Assembly (NCBI GenBank): GCA_031413115.1 | Contig: JANOEH010000043.1 | Span: 1-11,703 of the forward strand | Source of the DNA: JANPEF01 sp031413115 | Lineage (GTDB): Bacteria; Eisenbacteria; RBG-16-71-46; DASYSL01 | Direction of reading: 5' to 3' | Length of the DNA: 11,703 nucleotides | Shown here: one piece after another, positions 1 through 6,660 of the stretch | How the letters are laid out: each line of letters starts with the position of its first letter | How positions within the stretch are numbered: the stretch's first letter is position 1 | Notes under the pieces: generated by a model | Told to the model about the DNA's origin: nothing | The model's input: only the letters and a program-made list of their open reading frames with translations | The model's database searches: none | Made by a program: the position numbers and the translations under genes

Positions 1-1
1 C

Positions 2-55
2 CGGGCCCGCACCGGGGCATCCGAGGCCCGGCTCAAAGTGGTGGTGATGCCATGA
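2..55 (+). CDS. 3' end of an upstream gene, unidentified (partial)
   Basis: This frame is open from the window edge and closes with TGA at 53-55, giving a 17-residue tail ending LKVVVMP. The TGA overlaps the ATG of the next gene at 52-54 as ATGA, the usual signature of translational coupling between adjacent genes on one transcript. The tail is too short to identify. The frame of the downstream gene is also open to the edge but has no start codon before 52, so the coupling is an inference from the overlap. Confidence 0.4.
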   Translation, partial: RARTGASEARLKVVVMP

Positions 56-1173
56 CGACCCCACGCGCAAACCGGTACCGCGCTGCCGCCGCGCTCCTGC
101 TCGCGGCGACCTGCGCCGTATGCACTTCCGCTCACGCAGCCGCCCTGTTCGGTCTCATCGACACCGGCGAGCTCTACACGTCCGCCAACGACGGCGTCAC
201 GTGGTCACCGCTCTCCACCCTGCCGGTGAGCGACGCCACCGCGCTGGCGGCCCGGTTCTCCAGCTCCGACCTGTTCCTCGCGAGTCGCTCGGGCTCGCTC
301 TATCGCTCGATGGACGCCGGGGTCAACTGGACCGCCGTGGGGGCCATCTCGGCCAGCGACCTCGAGGACATGGCGATCCGCCCCGACGGCACGATCCTGG
401 CGCTGACCGCCACCGGGTCGCTCTACAGCTCGGACGACCTGGGGGCGAGCTTCACCGCCCTGGCGGCTCTGACCGGCTCCAACTTCGTGAGCCTCTGCTT
501 CACCACACCGGTGGCGAAATACTATGCCCTCACCCGCACCGGCGAAGTGTTCGAGAGCGTGGACGCCGGCGCGACCTGGACCCCCAAGAGCGCCTTCGCG
601 GTCGCGAATGCGGCGCGGATTCGGGCGGTGCGGGCGAGCTTGTATGTGCTGACCGAGACCGGCGACATCTTCAACAGCTCCGACGCCGCGACCAGCTGGA
701 CCGCAGTGGGCACGCTGTCGCAGGTGGGGATGCGGGGGCTGGTGCGGAGCGGCACAGTGCTGGCGGCGGCGAGTCGCGAGGGTCACGTGGCGACCTCGGC
801 CGACGGGACGACCTGGATCTGGCAAGGCTCCATGAACCAGCTTTCGCTGATGACTCTCGCCTCGAACGAGATCGCCACCACGGGCGTGGACGCGGAGCTG
901 CCGGGTGCGGCTCCGCTGCTGGGCCCTGTCCTCCCGAACCCATCGACGGGGCTGGCGTCGTTCGTGGTGCGGGTGGCGCGTGACGACGAGGTGCGGTTGA
1001 CGCTTCATGACGTCTCGGGGCGCCAGGTCGCACGTCGTCCGCCCGAGACGCTTGCGGCAGGGACCCACCGCCTGAGCTGGGATCCGGGCGTGGGGCGAGC
1101 GGGGATCTACTTCCTGCGGCTCGATTCGACGGCGGGGCCGTCGGCGACGCAACGCTGGATCGTATTGCGTTGA
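52..1173 (+). CDS. Exported BNR/sortilin-like repeat protein with FlgD/T9SS-type C-terminal domain
   Basis: A 373-residue exported protein. Residues 1-30 form a signal peptide: Arg-rich start, hydrophobic AAAALLLAATCAVC, Ala-x-Ala cleavage region near AHAA. Six imperfect repeats of about 41 residues follow, each with a G-x-(L/I/V)-(Y/F)-x-S-x-D-x-G-x-(S/T)-W-like core, at roughly residues 39-51, 81-93, 122-134, 164-176, 204-216 and 244-255. This is the Asp-box/BNR pattern of sialidase, Ycf48 and sortilin-type beta-propellers. Residues 290-373 (PVLPNPSTG, then V-x-L-x-L-x-D-x-S-G-R, then GIYFLRL and a basic end) match the FlgD-like/T9SS type A sorting-domain pattern found at the C-terminus of many secreted proteins. 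No catalytic residues are evident, so a surface-binding or structural role is more likely than an enzyme. The ATG at 52 overlaps the preceding stop; its ribosome site is only a weak GGTGGTG. Confidence 0.8.
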   Translation: MTTPRANRYRAAAALLLAATCAVCTSAHAAALFGLIDTGELYTSANDGVTWSPLSTLPVSDATALAARFSSSDLFLASRSGSLYRSMDAGVNWTAVGAISASDLEDMAIRPDGTILALTATGSLYSSDDLGASFTALAALTGSNFVSLCFTTPVAKYYALTRTGEVFESVDAGATWTPKSAFAVANAARIRAVRASLYVLTETGDIFNSSDAATSWTAVGTLSQVGMRGLVRSGTVLAAASREGHVATSADGTTWIWQGSMNQLSLMTLASNEIATTGVDAELPGAAPLLGPVLPNPSTGLASFVVRVARDDEVRLTLHDVSGRQVARRPPETLAAGTHRLSWDPGVGRAGIYFLRLDSTAGPSATQRWIVLR

Positions 1174-1237
1174 GATGGAACGACTCCAGTCAAGGCTGGA
1201 TCGTGGTTGTCATCCTGACGCGAGTTGGAAGTAAGTG

Positions 1238-3898
1238 TCATCGGGGGTCGCTTCGCGAACCGCGCCGGCCGGACTCCGCGAGCCAGTTCTCGATGAACAG
1301 CAGCGACGGGACCGGGGGCGGCCCGGCTTGACGCACACGGATGAAGCGCACGCCGTCGGGATGGGCATCCACGAGGACTCCTCCCAGGTAGGAGGAGCGC
1401 AGATTGAACTCCGATTCGTTGGCCACGAACAGTGGACGTGGCAATCCGAGCATGGGGCGCGGACCGGCACCCACGGGGACCAGCATGAGCGTGTCTCCCT
1501 GCGAGTAGTAGAGACCGTCGCCTCGCTGCGTCCAGCGGGGCTCCGAGCCACCGTTCACCGAGACCTGCTGCCGGGAGTCCCCTTCCGGAAAACGCCTGAG
1601 GTAGATCTCGTTGCGCCCGGATTCGTCCGATGCGTACGCGAGCCATCGACCGTCGGGAGCGAACGACGGCCCGCTCTCGTCGGCCGAGGTGGCGAGGAAG
1701 GGTCTTGCGCCTCCCGTCCCATCCAGCGGAAACAACCAGAGGTCCCCTTTTCCCCTGTCGTCCGCGGTATAGAGCAGGCTCCTGCCATCCGGACTGACCG
1801 CGGGCTGGAACCCTGATGCGACCGTGTCGGGCGCGCCGCCCCCGTCGCTCGCGATCGCCACGATGCTGACGTAACCCACCCCCGTGTAGGACGAATAGAA
1901 CAGTCGGCTTCCATCCGGGGACCACGCCGGCTGCCCCTCCGGGGCCGGGCTCGAGGTGAGCCGGGTTCTCGTTCCCCGGACCAGGTCCTGCACCCAGAGA
2001 TCGAAGTTGCCATCCTCCTGCGCTGCATAGGCCACGCGGTCACCGTCCGGCGAAAGAGACAGACCGGACAGTCCCTGCTGTGGTTCGCCGACGATCTCCA
2101 CGCCGCCGCCGTCGCGTCGCTGCCAGACCAGGCTCCCCATGGGCGCGGGTGCGTCCAGGTACGCCACCAGCAGGCCATCGGAGCCGCTGCTCCCGAACGC
2201 CGCGCCGTCCATCACCATGAACGCCGGCCCGGTCGTTTTTCGCGAACCGGCGGAGAACGGCACGGCCCAGAGCTCGCCACCGGGGCCGTTGCCCTCGGCG
2301 GTGCCGAGCAGGTGCCCCGTCGGCGAATAACTCACCGAGGCCCACTTCGGGGCCTCGAACACACGCCTCGGGCGCGGAGGATTCCCTTCGAGAATCGCCA
2401 CCGAGCTCTGCTCCCCCTTGTCGTGGACGTAGAGGAGGAGCGTGCGGCCATCGGGAAGATAGCCCGGGCTGTGGAAGTCGACGGTGCTGCTGTCCAGCGG
2501 CACCACCAGGCGAACGGTGCCGCCGCTGGCCGGAACTTCGTACAGGCCACCTCGCCAGGCGGCCAGCACGACGCGGTCCTCCGCGCCCCAGGCACCACCT
2601 ACGATCTCACCGCTCTCGGGGAGTTCGCAGATGACCCTCGGCTGGTCGCCGCCAAGCGTGTACGCCCAGAGCTTCTTCCTGGCCGCGAAGCAGACCGTCT
2701 GCTGATCCCAGGACCAGAAGGGCGAGCGGCCCGCGCTCGAGCCGGGGACTTCGATCGGTTCGGAACGATCGAGCTGACGGACCCAGATCCGATCGTTGGC
2801 TTCGTAGGCGAGCGACCGTCCGTCGCGCGAGAGCGCCAGCGGGGTGAAGAACGACTGTGTGAGTCCGGCGACCGGGATGCGGAAACGGCGGACCGGCCCG
2901 CCCGCGTCCGACGGCCGCAGCGCGAGCACGGCGACTGCCGTCGCAATCGCGGCGAGCGCCGCCGCAATCGCCGGCACCATCCAGCGACGAGCCGACCGCC
3001 CCCTCGCCCCGGCCTTTCCCTCCACGGCGTCCGCGTGGCCGCCGGGTGCCTTGAGGACGATGCGGGCCTCGCCGATGTCGCGCAGGCGAAGCGTCACATC
3101 CCGCGTCAGGCACCGCCGCAGGAGCGCAACCACGTGCGGCGGGGTCGTCGGCGGAACCGCGGTCCAATCGGGTCCGCGCTCGAGGATGCCGGCGATCAGG
3201 TCCGACACGGTCTCGCCCTCGAAGGCACGGCGGCCGGCGAGGCACTCGTAGAGGATGCAGCCGAACGACCAGACGTCGGTGCGCCGGTCCAGCGGCTTCC
3301 CTCGCGCCTGCTCCGGGCTCATATAGGCGGCGGTGCCCAGGATCATCCCCGCGCTCGTCGCTGCCTGCGTCATGGTCGGCGAGGTGGAGAGGTCTCGGCT
3401 CGAGCTCGCTGCGTTCGAGGCCCCCGCTTTGGCGAGCCCGAAGTCCAGAATCTTCACGGATCCGGACGCCGCGAGCATGACGTTGGCCGGCTTGAGGTCC
3501 CGGTGAACGACGCCGTTCTCGTGAGCGGCCTCGACCCCCGTGGCAATCTGCCCGCACACCTCGATCGACTCGTCGATGGGCAGGGCGCCGCGGGCGAGCC
3601 GCTCGGCCAGCGATTCGCCCTCGACGTACTCGAGCACCAGGTAGCGGTGCCCCGCCACCTCCTCGAGCCCGTGGATCCCGGCGATGTTCGGGTGCGCGAC
3701 CGACGCGAGCAACCTGGCCTCGCGTTCGAAGCGAGCGAGCCGTTCGGGGTCTTGCGCGAACTCCTCGGGCAGCGCCTTGATCGCCACGTCCCGGCCGAGC
3801 CGGGAGTCGCGGGCGCGATCGACCTCGCCCATGCCCCCCGCGCCGAGTGGGGCGATGATCTCGAAAGGGCCGATGCGAGTCCCGGGGCTGAGTGGCAT
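1238..3898 (-). CDS. Transmembrane Ser/Thr protein kinase with C-terminal PD40 beta-propeller
   Basis: An 886-residue Hanks-type (PknB-like) kinase. The kinase domain is residues 12 to about 283: glycine loop GAGGMGEV (19-26), ATP-anchoring K41 in VAIK, alpha-C E60, catalytic loop HRDLKPAN (132-139, D134), metal-binding DFG (152-154) and SPEQ in place of APE (194-197). The activation segment is rich in Ser/Thr (165-182), suiting autophosphorylation. One membrane helix lies at about 306-327. The remaining 550 residues carry repeated SPDG-type blades (LALSRDG, SLSPDGDRVAYAA, AWSPDGSRLFYSS, AVSPDGRSLLYTA, SFAPDGRWLAYAS), the PD40/WD40-like propeller of TolB-type folds. The expected topology is a cytoplasmic kinase with an external propeller that senses a ligand or scaffolds partners; substrates are unknown. 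D27 follows the glycine loop where Tyr is usual in close relatives. The MPLSPGTRIGPFEI start fits the family. No Shine-Dalgarno is visible upstream. Confidence 0.92.
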   Translation of the reverse strand: MPLSPGTRIGPFEIIAPLGAGGMGEVDRARDSRLGRDVAIKALPEEFAQDPERLARFEREARLLASVAHPNIAGIHGLEEVAGHRYLVLEYVEGESLAERLARGALPIDESIEVCGQIATGVEAAHENGVVHRDLKPANVMLAASGSVKILDFGLAKAGASNAASSSRDLSTSPTMTQAATSAGMILGTAAYMSPEQARGKPLDRRTDVWSFGCILYECLAGRRAFEGETVSDLIAGILERGPDWTAVPPTTPPHVVALLRRCLTRDVTLRLRDIGEARIVLKAPGGHADAVEGKAGARGRSARRWMVPAIAAALAAIATAVAVLALRPSDAGGPVRRFRIPVAGLTQSFFTPLALSRDGRSLAYEANDRIWVRQLDRSEPIEVPGSSAGRSPFWSWDQQTVCFAARKKLWAYTLGGDQPRVICELPESGEIVGGAWGAEDRVVLAAWRGGLYEVPASGGTVRLVVPLDSSTVDFHSPGYLPDGRTLLLYVHDKGEQSSVAILEGNPPRPRRVFEAPKWASVSYSPTGHLLGTAEGNGPGGELWAVPFSAGSRKTTGPAFMVMDGAAFGSSGSDGLLVAYLDAPAPMGSLVWQRRDGGGVEIVGEPQQGLSGLSLSPDGDRVAYAAQEDGNFDLWVQDLVRGTRTRLTSSPAPEGQPAWSPDGSRLFYSSYTGVGYVSIVAIASDGGGAPDTVASGFQPAVSPDGRSLLYTADDRGKGDLWLFPLDGTGGARPFLATSADESGPSFAPDGRWLAYASDESGRNEIYLRRFPEGDSRQQVSVNGGSEPRWTQRGDGLYYSQGDTLMLVPVGAGPRPMLGLPRPLFVANESEFNLRSSYLGGVLVDAHPDGVRFIRVRQAGPPPVPSLLFIENWLAESGRRGSRSDPR

Positions 3899-4668
3899 TG
3901 GCGGATTCTAACGCAACGACCAATCGAGTTCCCCATGTCGTCCTCCCACCACTGAGGCTCGCAGAGGAGAACGGACTGCGGTTGGACCAGAGTGCGGCGG
4001 GGCGCGACCGATCGTCTCGCCACGACCGACGCGCCCTCGACGCGCTTCTCGTGCGACTCGAGAAGCGCAGGGGCGCCGCGCCGCTGCGCACACGCCGGGT
4101 GTCGGACGGCCCGGTGCCCCCGGCGCCCGGCGGCCGGGCGATCCCCGCGCGGGTCCGCCGCGCCGTCTGGGAGCGTGACCGCGGCCGCTGCACGTTCACC
4201 GGCTCCGGCGGTCGGCAGTGCGGCTCGGAGCGGATGCTCGATTTCGATCATGCCGTTCCGTTCGCGCACGGGGGCGAAGTCACCGTCGATGGACTCCGCC
4301 TGCGCTGTCGCGCGCACAATCAGCTCGAGGCGGAGCGATCATTCGGGCGCGAGTTCATGCAGCACAAGCGCACGGATGCCGCAGGGCGCCGCGACCGTGA
4401 AGTCGAGTTGGCGTTGCGCGGGCTCGGTTGTCGTGGGGAGGAGGCGCGGCGTGGTGCCGCGCACGCGGCAGCACTCGGAGCCACCACGGTCGAGGAGCGA
4501 CTGCGCGGGGCACTGCGGTACCTGGGCGCGGCGCGAAGCCTCGCGGGGGCCGTGGACTCGATCACGCGCCGTTCCGCTCGGTGCTACGGTGTCCCCCAAA
4601 CCGACGGAGGTCCCCATGCAACTCAGCGCGCTTCTACTCCTGTTCGTCCTCGTCTGCGCCGATGCTGA
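3892..4668 (+). CDS. HNH endonuclease-domain protein, probably a 5'-truncated remnant
   Basis: The conserved part is residues 82-156 of this frame: IPARVRRAVWERD, then C100 and C110, LDFDH with H120, and LRLRCRAHN with H142 and N143. This is an HNH nuclease fold with its metal and catalytic residues present. Residues 167-210 (ELALRGLGCRGEEA) resemble the RuvA-like C-terminal helical segment that follows HNH in this family. Relatives normally have a long N-terminal region before a D-x-ALDALL-x-LEKR segment; here only that last segment (46-60) survives. What precedes it has no recognisable family sequence, no Shine-Dalgarno, and a GTG overlapping the divergent kinase start by 7 bases. The frame also runs past the likely native end (about residue 211) into the next gene. 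The start is uncertain; a short internal start at GTG 4051 is possible. Whether it is expressed cannot be told. Confidence 0.55.
   Translation: MALADSNATTNRVPHVVLPPLRLAEENGLRLDQSAAGRDRSSRHDRRALDALLVRLEKRRGAAPLRTRRVSDGPVPPAPGGRAIPARVRRAVWERDRGRCTFTGSGGRQCGSERMLDFDHAVPFAHGGEVTVDGLRLRCRAHNQLEAERSFGREFMQHKRTDAAGRRDREVELALRGLGCRGEEARRGAAHAAALGATTVEERLRGALRYLGAARSLAGAVDSITRRSARCYGVPQTDGGPHATQRASTPVRPRLRRC
3905..3910 (-). promoter_or_regulatory. Candidate -10 element for the kinase gene, implying a leaderless mRNA
   Basis: On the minus strand TAGAAT (five of six matches to TATAAT) lies six bases before the kinase ATG at 3898. Transcription would start at or next to the A of the ATG, giving an mRNA with little or no leader. 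This agrees with the absence of a Shine-Dalgarno there. No good -35 hexamer is visible, so this rests on the -10 match and its position. Confidence 0.3.
4583..4610 (+). promoter_or_regulatory. Candidate extended -10 and strong ribosome binding site for the beta-barrel gene
   Basis: TGCTACGGT (4582-4590) has the TGnTAnnnT form of an extended -10. GGAGG at 4606-4610 is a strong Shine-Dalgarno five bases before the ATG at 4616, and it fixes that start. No clear -35 is visible. The nine bases GCTACGGTG recur at 11510-11518, upstream of another exported-protein gene. The ribosome site is solid; the promoter is tentative. Confidence 0.4.
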
Positions 4669-5245
4669 GGCGCAGGCGACGAGTTCGTATTCCCCCACGC
4701 CGACTCCGTGGTCCTTCGGAGCGTCGGCGTACACGTACTTCATTCCCGACGGCGACGACTACGTCCAGCCCACGTTCACCGCCGACCGGGGTCGGCTGCA
4801 CCTGGAGGCGCGCTACAACTACGAGGATCTCCACACCGCCTCGACGTGGATCGGCTGGAACCTGGGCGGGGGCGAGTCCGTCGCGTTCGAGATCACGCCG
4901 ATCGCCGGCTTCGTGTTCGGGGACACGCGGGGCATCGCGCCGGGATACGAGGGCTCGTTGAGCTGGCGGGCGCTCGTGCTCGCCTGCGAGAGCGAATACC
5001 TGTTCGACCTGGACGAAGACGCCGACAGCTTTTTCTACAACTGGTCGCAGCTGACCGTGACGCCGGTGGACTGGGGTGAAGTCGGGATCGTCGTCCAGCG
5101 GACGCGGGCCTATGAATCGGAGCGCGAACTCCAGCGCGGGGTGCTGCTCGGCTTTTCGCGCGGAAGCGCCGCGTTGGGCGCGATCGTCTTCAATCCCGAC
5201 TCGGACACGCCCCTCGTCGTCGTCTCCGCCGCGCTGGAGTTCTGA
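4616..5245 (+). CDS. Exported protein, probable outer-membrane beta-barrel, function unknown
   Basis: A 209-residue protein with a clear signal peptide (MQLSALLLLFVLVCADAEAQ, cleavage likely after AEAQ). I do not recognise a named family. The mature part consists of alternating hydrophobic and polar stretches rich in aromatics, such as WSFGASAYTYFIP, LHLEARYNYED, STWIGWNLG, VAFEITPIAGFVFG and WRALVLACESEYLFD, followed by short turns. It ends in Phe (VVVSAALEF). Together these point to antiparallel beta strands of a small outer-membrane barrel, with C-terminal Phe acting as the BAM recognition residue. Gram-negative localisation is inferred from this pattern. Its 5' end overlaps the degenerate tail of the HNH frame by 53 bases; a strong GGAGG five bases upstream shows this is the real start. 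It converges on the hydrolase gene with 31 bases between the stops. Confidence 0.72.
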   Translation: MQLSALLLLFVLVCADAEAQATSSYSPTPTPWSFGASAYTYFIPDGDDYVQPTFTADRGRLHLEARYNYEDLHTASTWIGWNLGGGESVAFEITPIAGFVFGDTRGIAPGYEGSLSWRALVLACESEYLFDLDEDADSFFYNWSQLTVTPVDWGEVGIVVQRTRAYESERELQRGVLLGFSRGSAALGAIVFNPDSDTPLVVVSAALEF

Positions 5246-5276
5246 AGTCTCCGGGAGTCGTGCCCGCGTCGACCCC

Positions 5277-6101
5277 TCACTTCACCGCGCGCAGCCTCCC
5301 CACCACGCCGTAGTGATCCGAGGCCCACACGCTGTCGGGGCCGACCGTGCGGAAGATCACTTCAGCGGCAACCGGATGCAGCCGCCGCCCCCCGCTGCGA
5401 ACCACGAAGATGTGATCGATCGCGCCCGGGTCGACGCCGAAGCGGGGGTTGAACGTCGCCGCTTCGCTCCAGCCGGCCTTCGGATGCACGGCCATGAACG
5501 CGTCAACGTGCCGCGCCGTCACCAGGTCCATCTCGGGCGAGCCCAGCTCGGCGTTGAAGTCACCCGCGATCACGGTGGGTCCGTCGCCATGGGTCGAGTC
5601 GACGTAGGCGAGCAGATGCGTGATCTGCTTCGTACGGATGGCCCCGCCCTCGGGCGTGTGATGGAGATGCGTCGAGTACGCGTCGACCGCGCGACCGCGC
5701 CAGGCGAAGCGCACATGGGCGACCGCGCGGTAGTCGTCGACCGGCTCGAGATTGCGCTCGCCGGAGGCGATCACCTTGTGCGGCGTCAGGACCGCATTGC
5801 CGTAGCGCTTGGGGCGCTCCGGGCCGTCGACCGAGGCGAACTGCAGGTTGCAGCCGAGGCTGTCGGCGAGCGTCCGGGCCTGGTTCGGCAGCTGCGGATT
5901 CTGCAGCACTTCCTGCAGGCACAGGACATCGGGCCGGATGCGGCGCATCTCGGCGAGGATCACGGGAAGGCGCCGGGGCCACTCGTGCGAGTCGTGCCAG
6001 AGATTGAGCGTGACGACGGTGAGCGTGTCGGGGGTCGCGTCCGGAGGACGGGCCGGGAGCGCGCACAAAGTCAGTACCAGGACGAGTGTCCGCCGCGTCA
6101 T
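5277..6101 (-). CDS. Exported endonuclease/exonuclease/phosphatase family hydrolase
   Basis: A 274-residue member of the EEP (DNase I-like) superfamily, metal-dependent phosphodiesterases acting on nucleic acids, phosphoinositides or sphingomyelin. All signature residues are present: N33 in TLNLWHD, E64 in LQEV, H145 in STHLHH, D181 and N183 in GDFNAE, D229-H230 in IDHIF, and D262-H263 in SDHYGV. Residues 1-20 (MTRRTLVLVLTLCALPARPP) form a signal-like hydrophobic start, so it is probably exported and acts outside the cytoplasm. This start is preferred over an in-frame one 17 codons upstream because it has a GGGGGG ribosome site and the hydrophobic leader follows directly. It lies four bases behind the stop of the small exported protein, so the two are almost certainly co-transcribed. 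The substrate cannot be read from sequence; the short length fits general nucleases or phosphodiesterases. Confidence 0.85.
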   Translation of the reverse strand: MTRRTLVLVLTLCALPARPPDATPDTLTVVTLNLWHDSHEWPRRLPVILAEMRRIRPDVLCLQEVLQNPQLPNQARTLADSLGCNLQFASVDGPERPKRYGNAVLTPHKVIASGERNLEPVDDYRAVAHVRFAWRGRAVDAYSTHLHHTPEGGAIRTKQITHLLAYVDSTHGDGPTVIAGDFNAELGSPEMDLVTARHVDAFMAVHPKAGWSEAATFNPRFGVDPGAIDHIFVVRSGGRRLHPVAAEVIFRTVGPDSVWASDHYGVVGRLRAVK

Positions 6102-6105
6102 CGCG

Positions 6106-6516
6106 TCATCCCCCCACGACGATCGCGTCGGGAATCGCGTACCACTCGCCACCCCCCAGCTTCACGATCGTGACGTCCTCGCGGCGCCTGAACGTCAGCG
6201 CCGCGGGCGAGTCCGTACTGTCGTTCGATCCGACGAACATCGCGAGGTCAGCGCCGGGGGCATTCACGTTGAAGCAGGTCTGCCAGTGGGTCCGCTTCAG
6301 CGTGAGGACGAGCGTCTGCCCGGCGTGGGCGCTGACCAGGTAGTCGATCATGGAGTAGAGATTGGGGCCCTGGTCGCTCTCGAGTCGGCCGTGGACGACG
6401 ACCGCCTCGGCCCCGGCTGTGAACTGCACGCGATCCTCGCGCCTCGAATAGGCACTACTGGCAAAGGCGCCGGAGGCGAGGAGCAGGGAGAACAGTAGGA
6501 TTGAAATGAGCTTCAT
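6106..6516 (-). CDS. Small exported protein resembling the PliG (g-type lysozyme inhibitor) family
   Basis: A 136-residue protein with a signal peptide (MKLISILLFSLLLASGAFAS, cleavage near residue 19-22). Residues 37-115 follow the pattern I associate with PliG-like periplasmic proteins: a VHGRL start, S-x-IDYLVSAHAGQTLVLTL, then FNVNAPGADLAMFVGS. Those proteins bind g-type lysozyme or share the same fold. The usual C-terminal stretch with a YxL-type final strand is not recognisable; the protein ends EWYAIPDAIVVGG instead, so the family call is tentative and inhibitor activity is not implied. An in-frame start 22 codons upstream exists, but the signal peptide and a G-rich site (GGGGGG, six bases upstream) favour the ATG at 6516. 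First gene of a two-gene unit with the EEP hydrolase; divergent from the formate dehydrogenase operon. Confidence 0.6.
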   Translation of the reverse strand: MKLISILLFSLLLASGAFASSAYSRREDRVQFTAGAEAVVVHGRLESDQGPNLYSMIDYLVSAHAGQTLVLTLKRTHWQTCFNVNAPGADLAMFVGSNDSTDSPAALTFRRREDVTIVKLGGGEWYAIPDAIVVGG

Positions 6517-6660
6517 GCAGGCCCCCCGGGCAAGGACGACAGGCAGGCCGCGCACGGCCCGCACGAATCTACCCCACGCCACCGGTTCCGTCCCGCTTGA
6601 ACCCGCCCCTGCCCTGCGGGATAGTCAACGGACGCACTCCACTCCTCGACCGGAGGCACC
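6517..6660. promoter_or_regulatory. Divergent promoter region between the small exported gene and the formate dehydrogenase operon
   Basis: This 144-base gap carries the starts of two divergent units. Rightward, TTGAAC (6597-6602) and GATAGT (6620-6625) with a 17-base spacer form a plausible housekeeping promoter, each hexamer matching four of six consensus bases. GGAGG at 6652-6656, four bases before the ATG at 6661, is the ribosome site of the formate dehydrogenase gene. Leftward, TAGATT (plus-strand 6566-6571) is a possible -10 about 50 bases before the ATG at 6516, with a poor -35. I see no convincing sigma-54 site, which would have suggested FhlA-type control. Confidence 0.35.

Noticed and set aside
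2312..3955. Long plus-strand open frame opposite the kinase gene (547 codons)
   Set aside because: The minus strand encodes a clear kinase and propeller over the same bases. The opposite frame is Arg/Gly/Pro-rich low-information sequence, as expected from GC-rich third positions.
5246..5276. Possible bidirectional terminator between the convergent genes
   Set aside because: Only weak, interrupted complementarity (GGGAGTCG with CGACCCC) and no T-rich run on either strand.
6102..6152. Longer start for the EEP hydrolase, 17 codons upstream
   Set aside because: It would overlap the preceding gene and place a charged stretch before the signal peptide; the ATG at 6101 has its own GGGGGG site.
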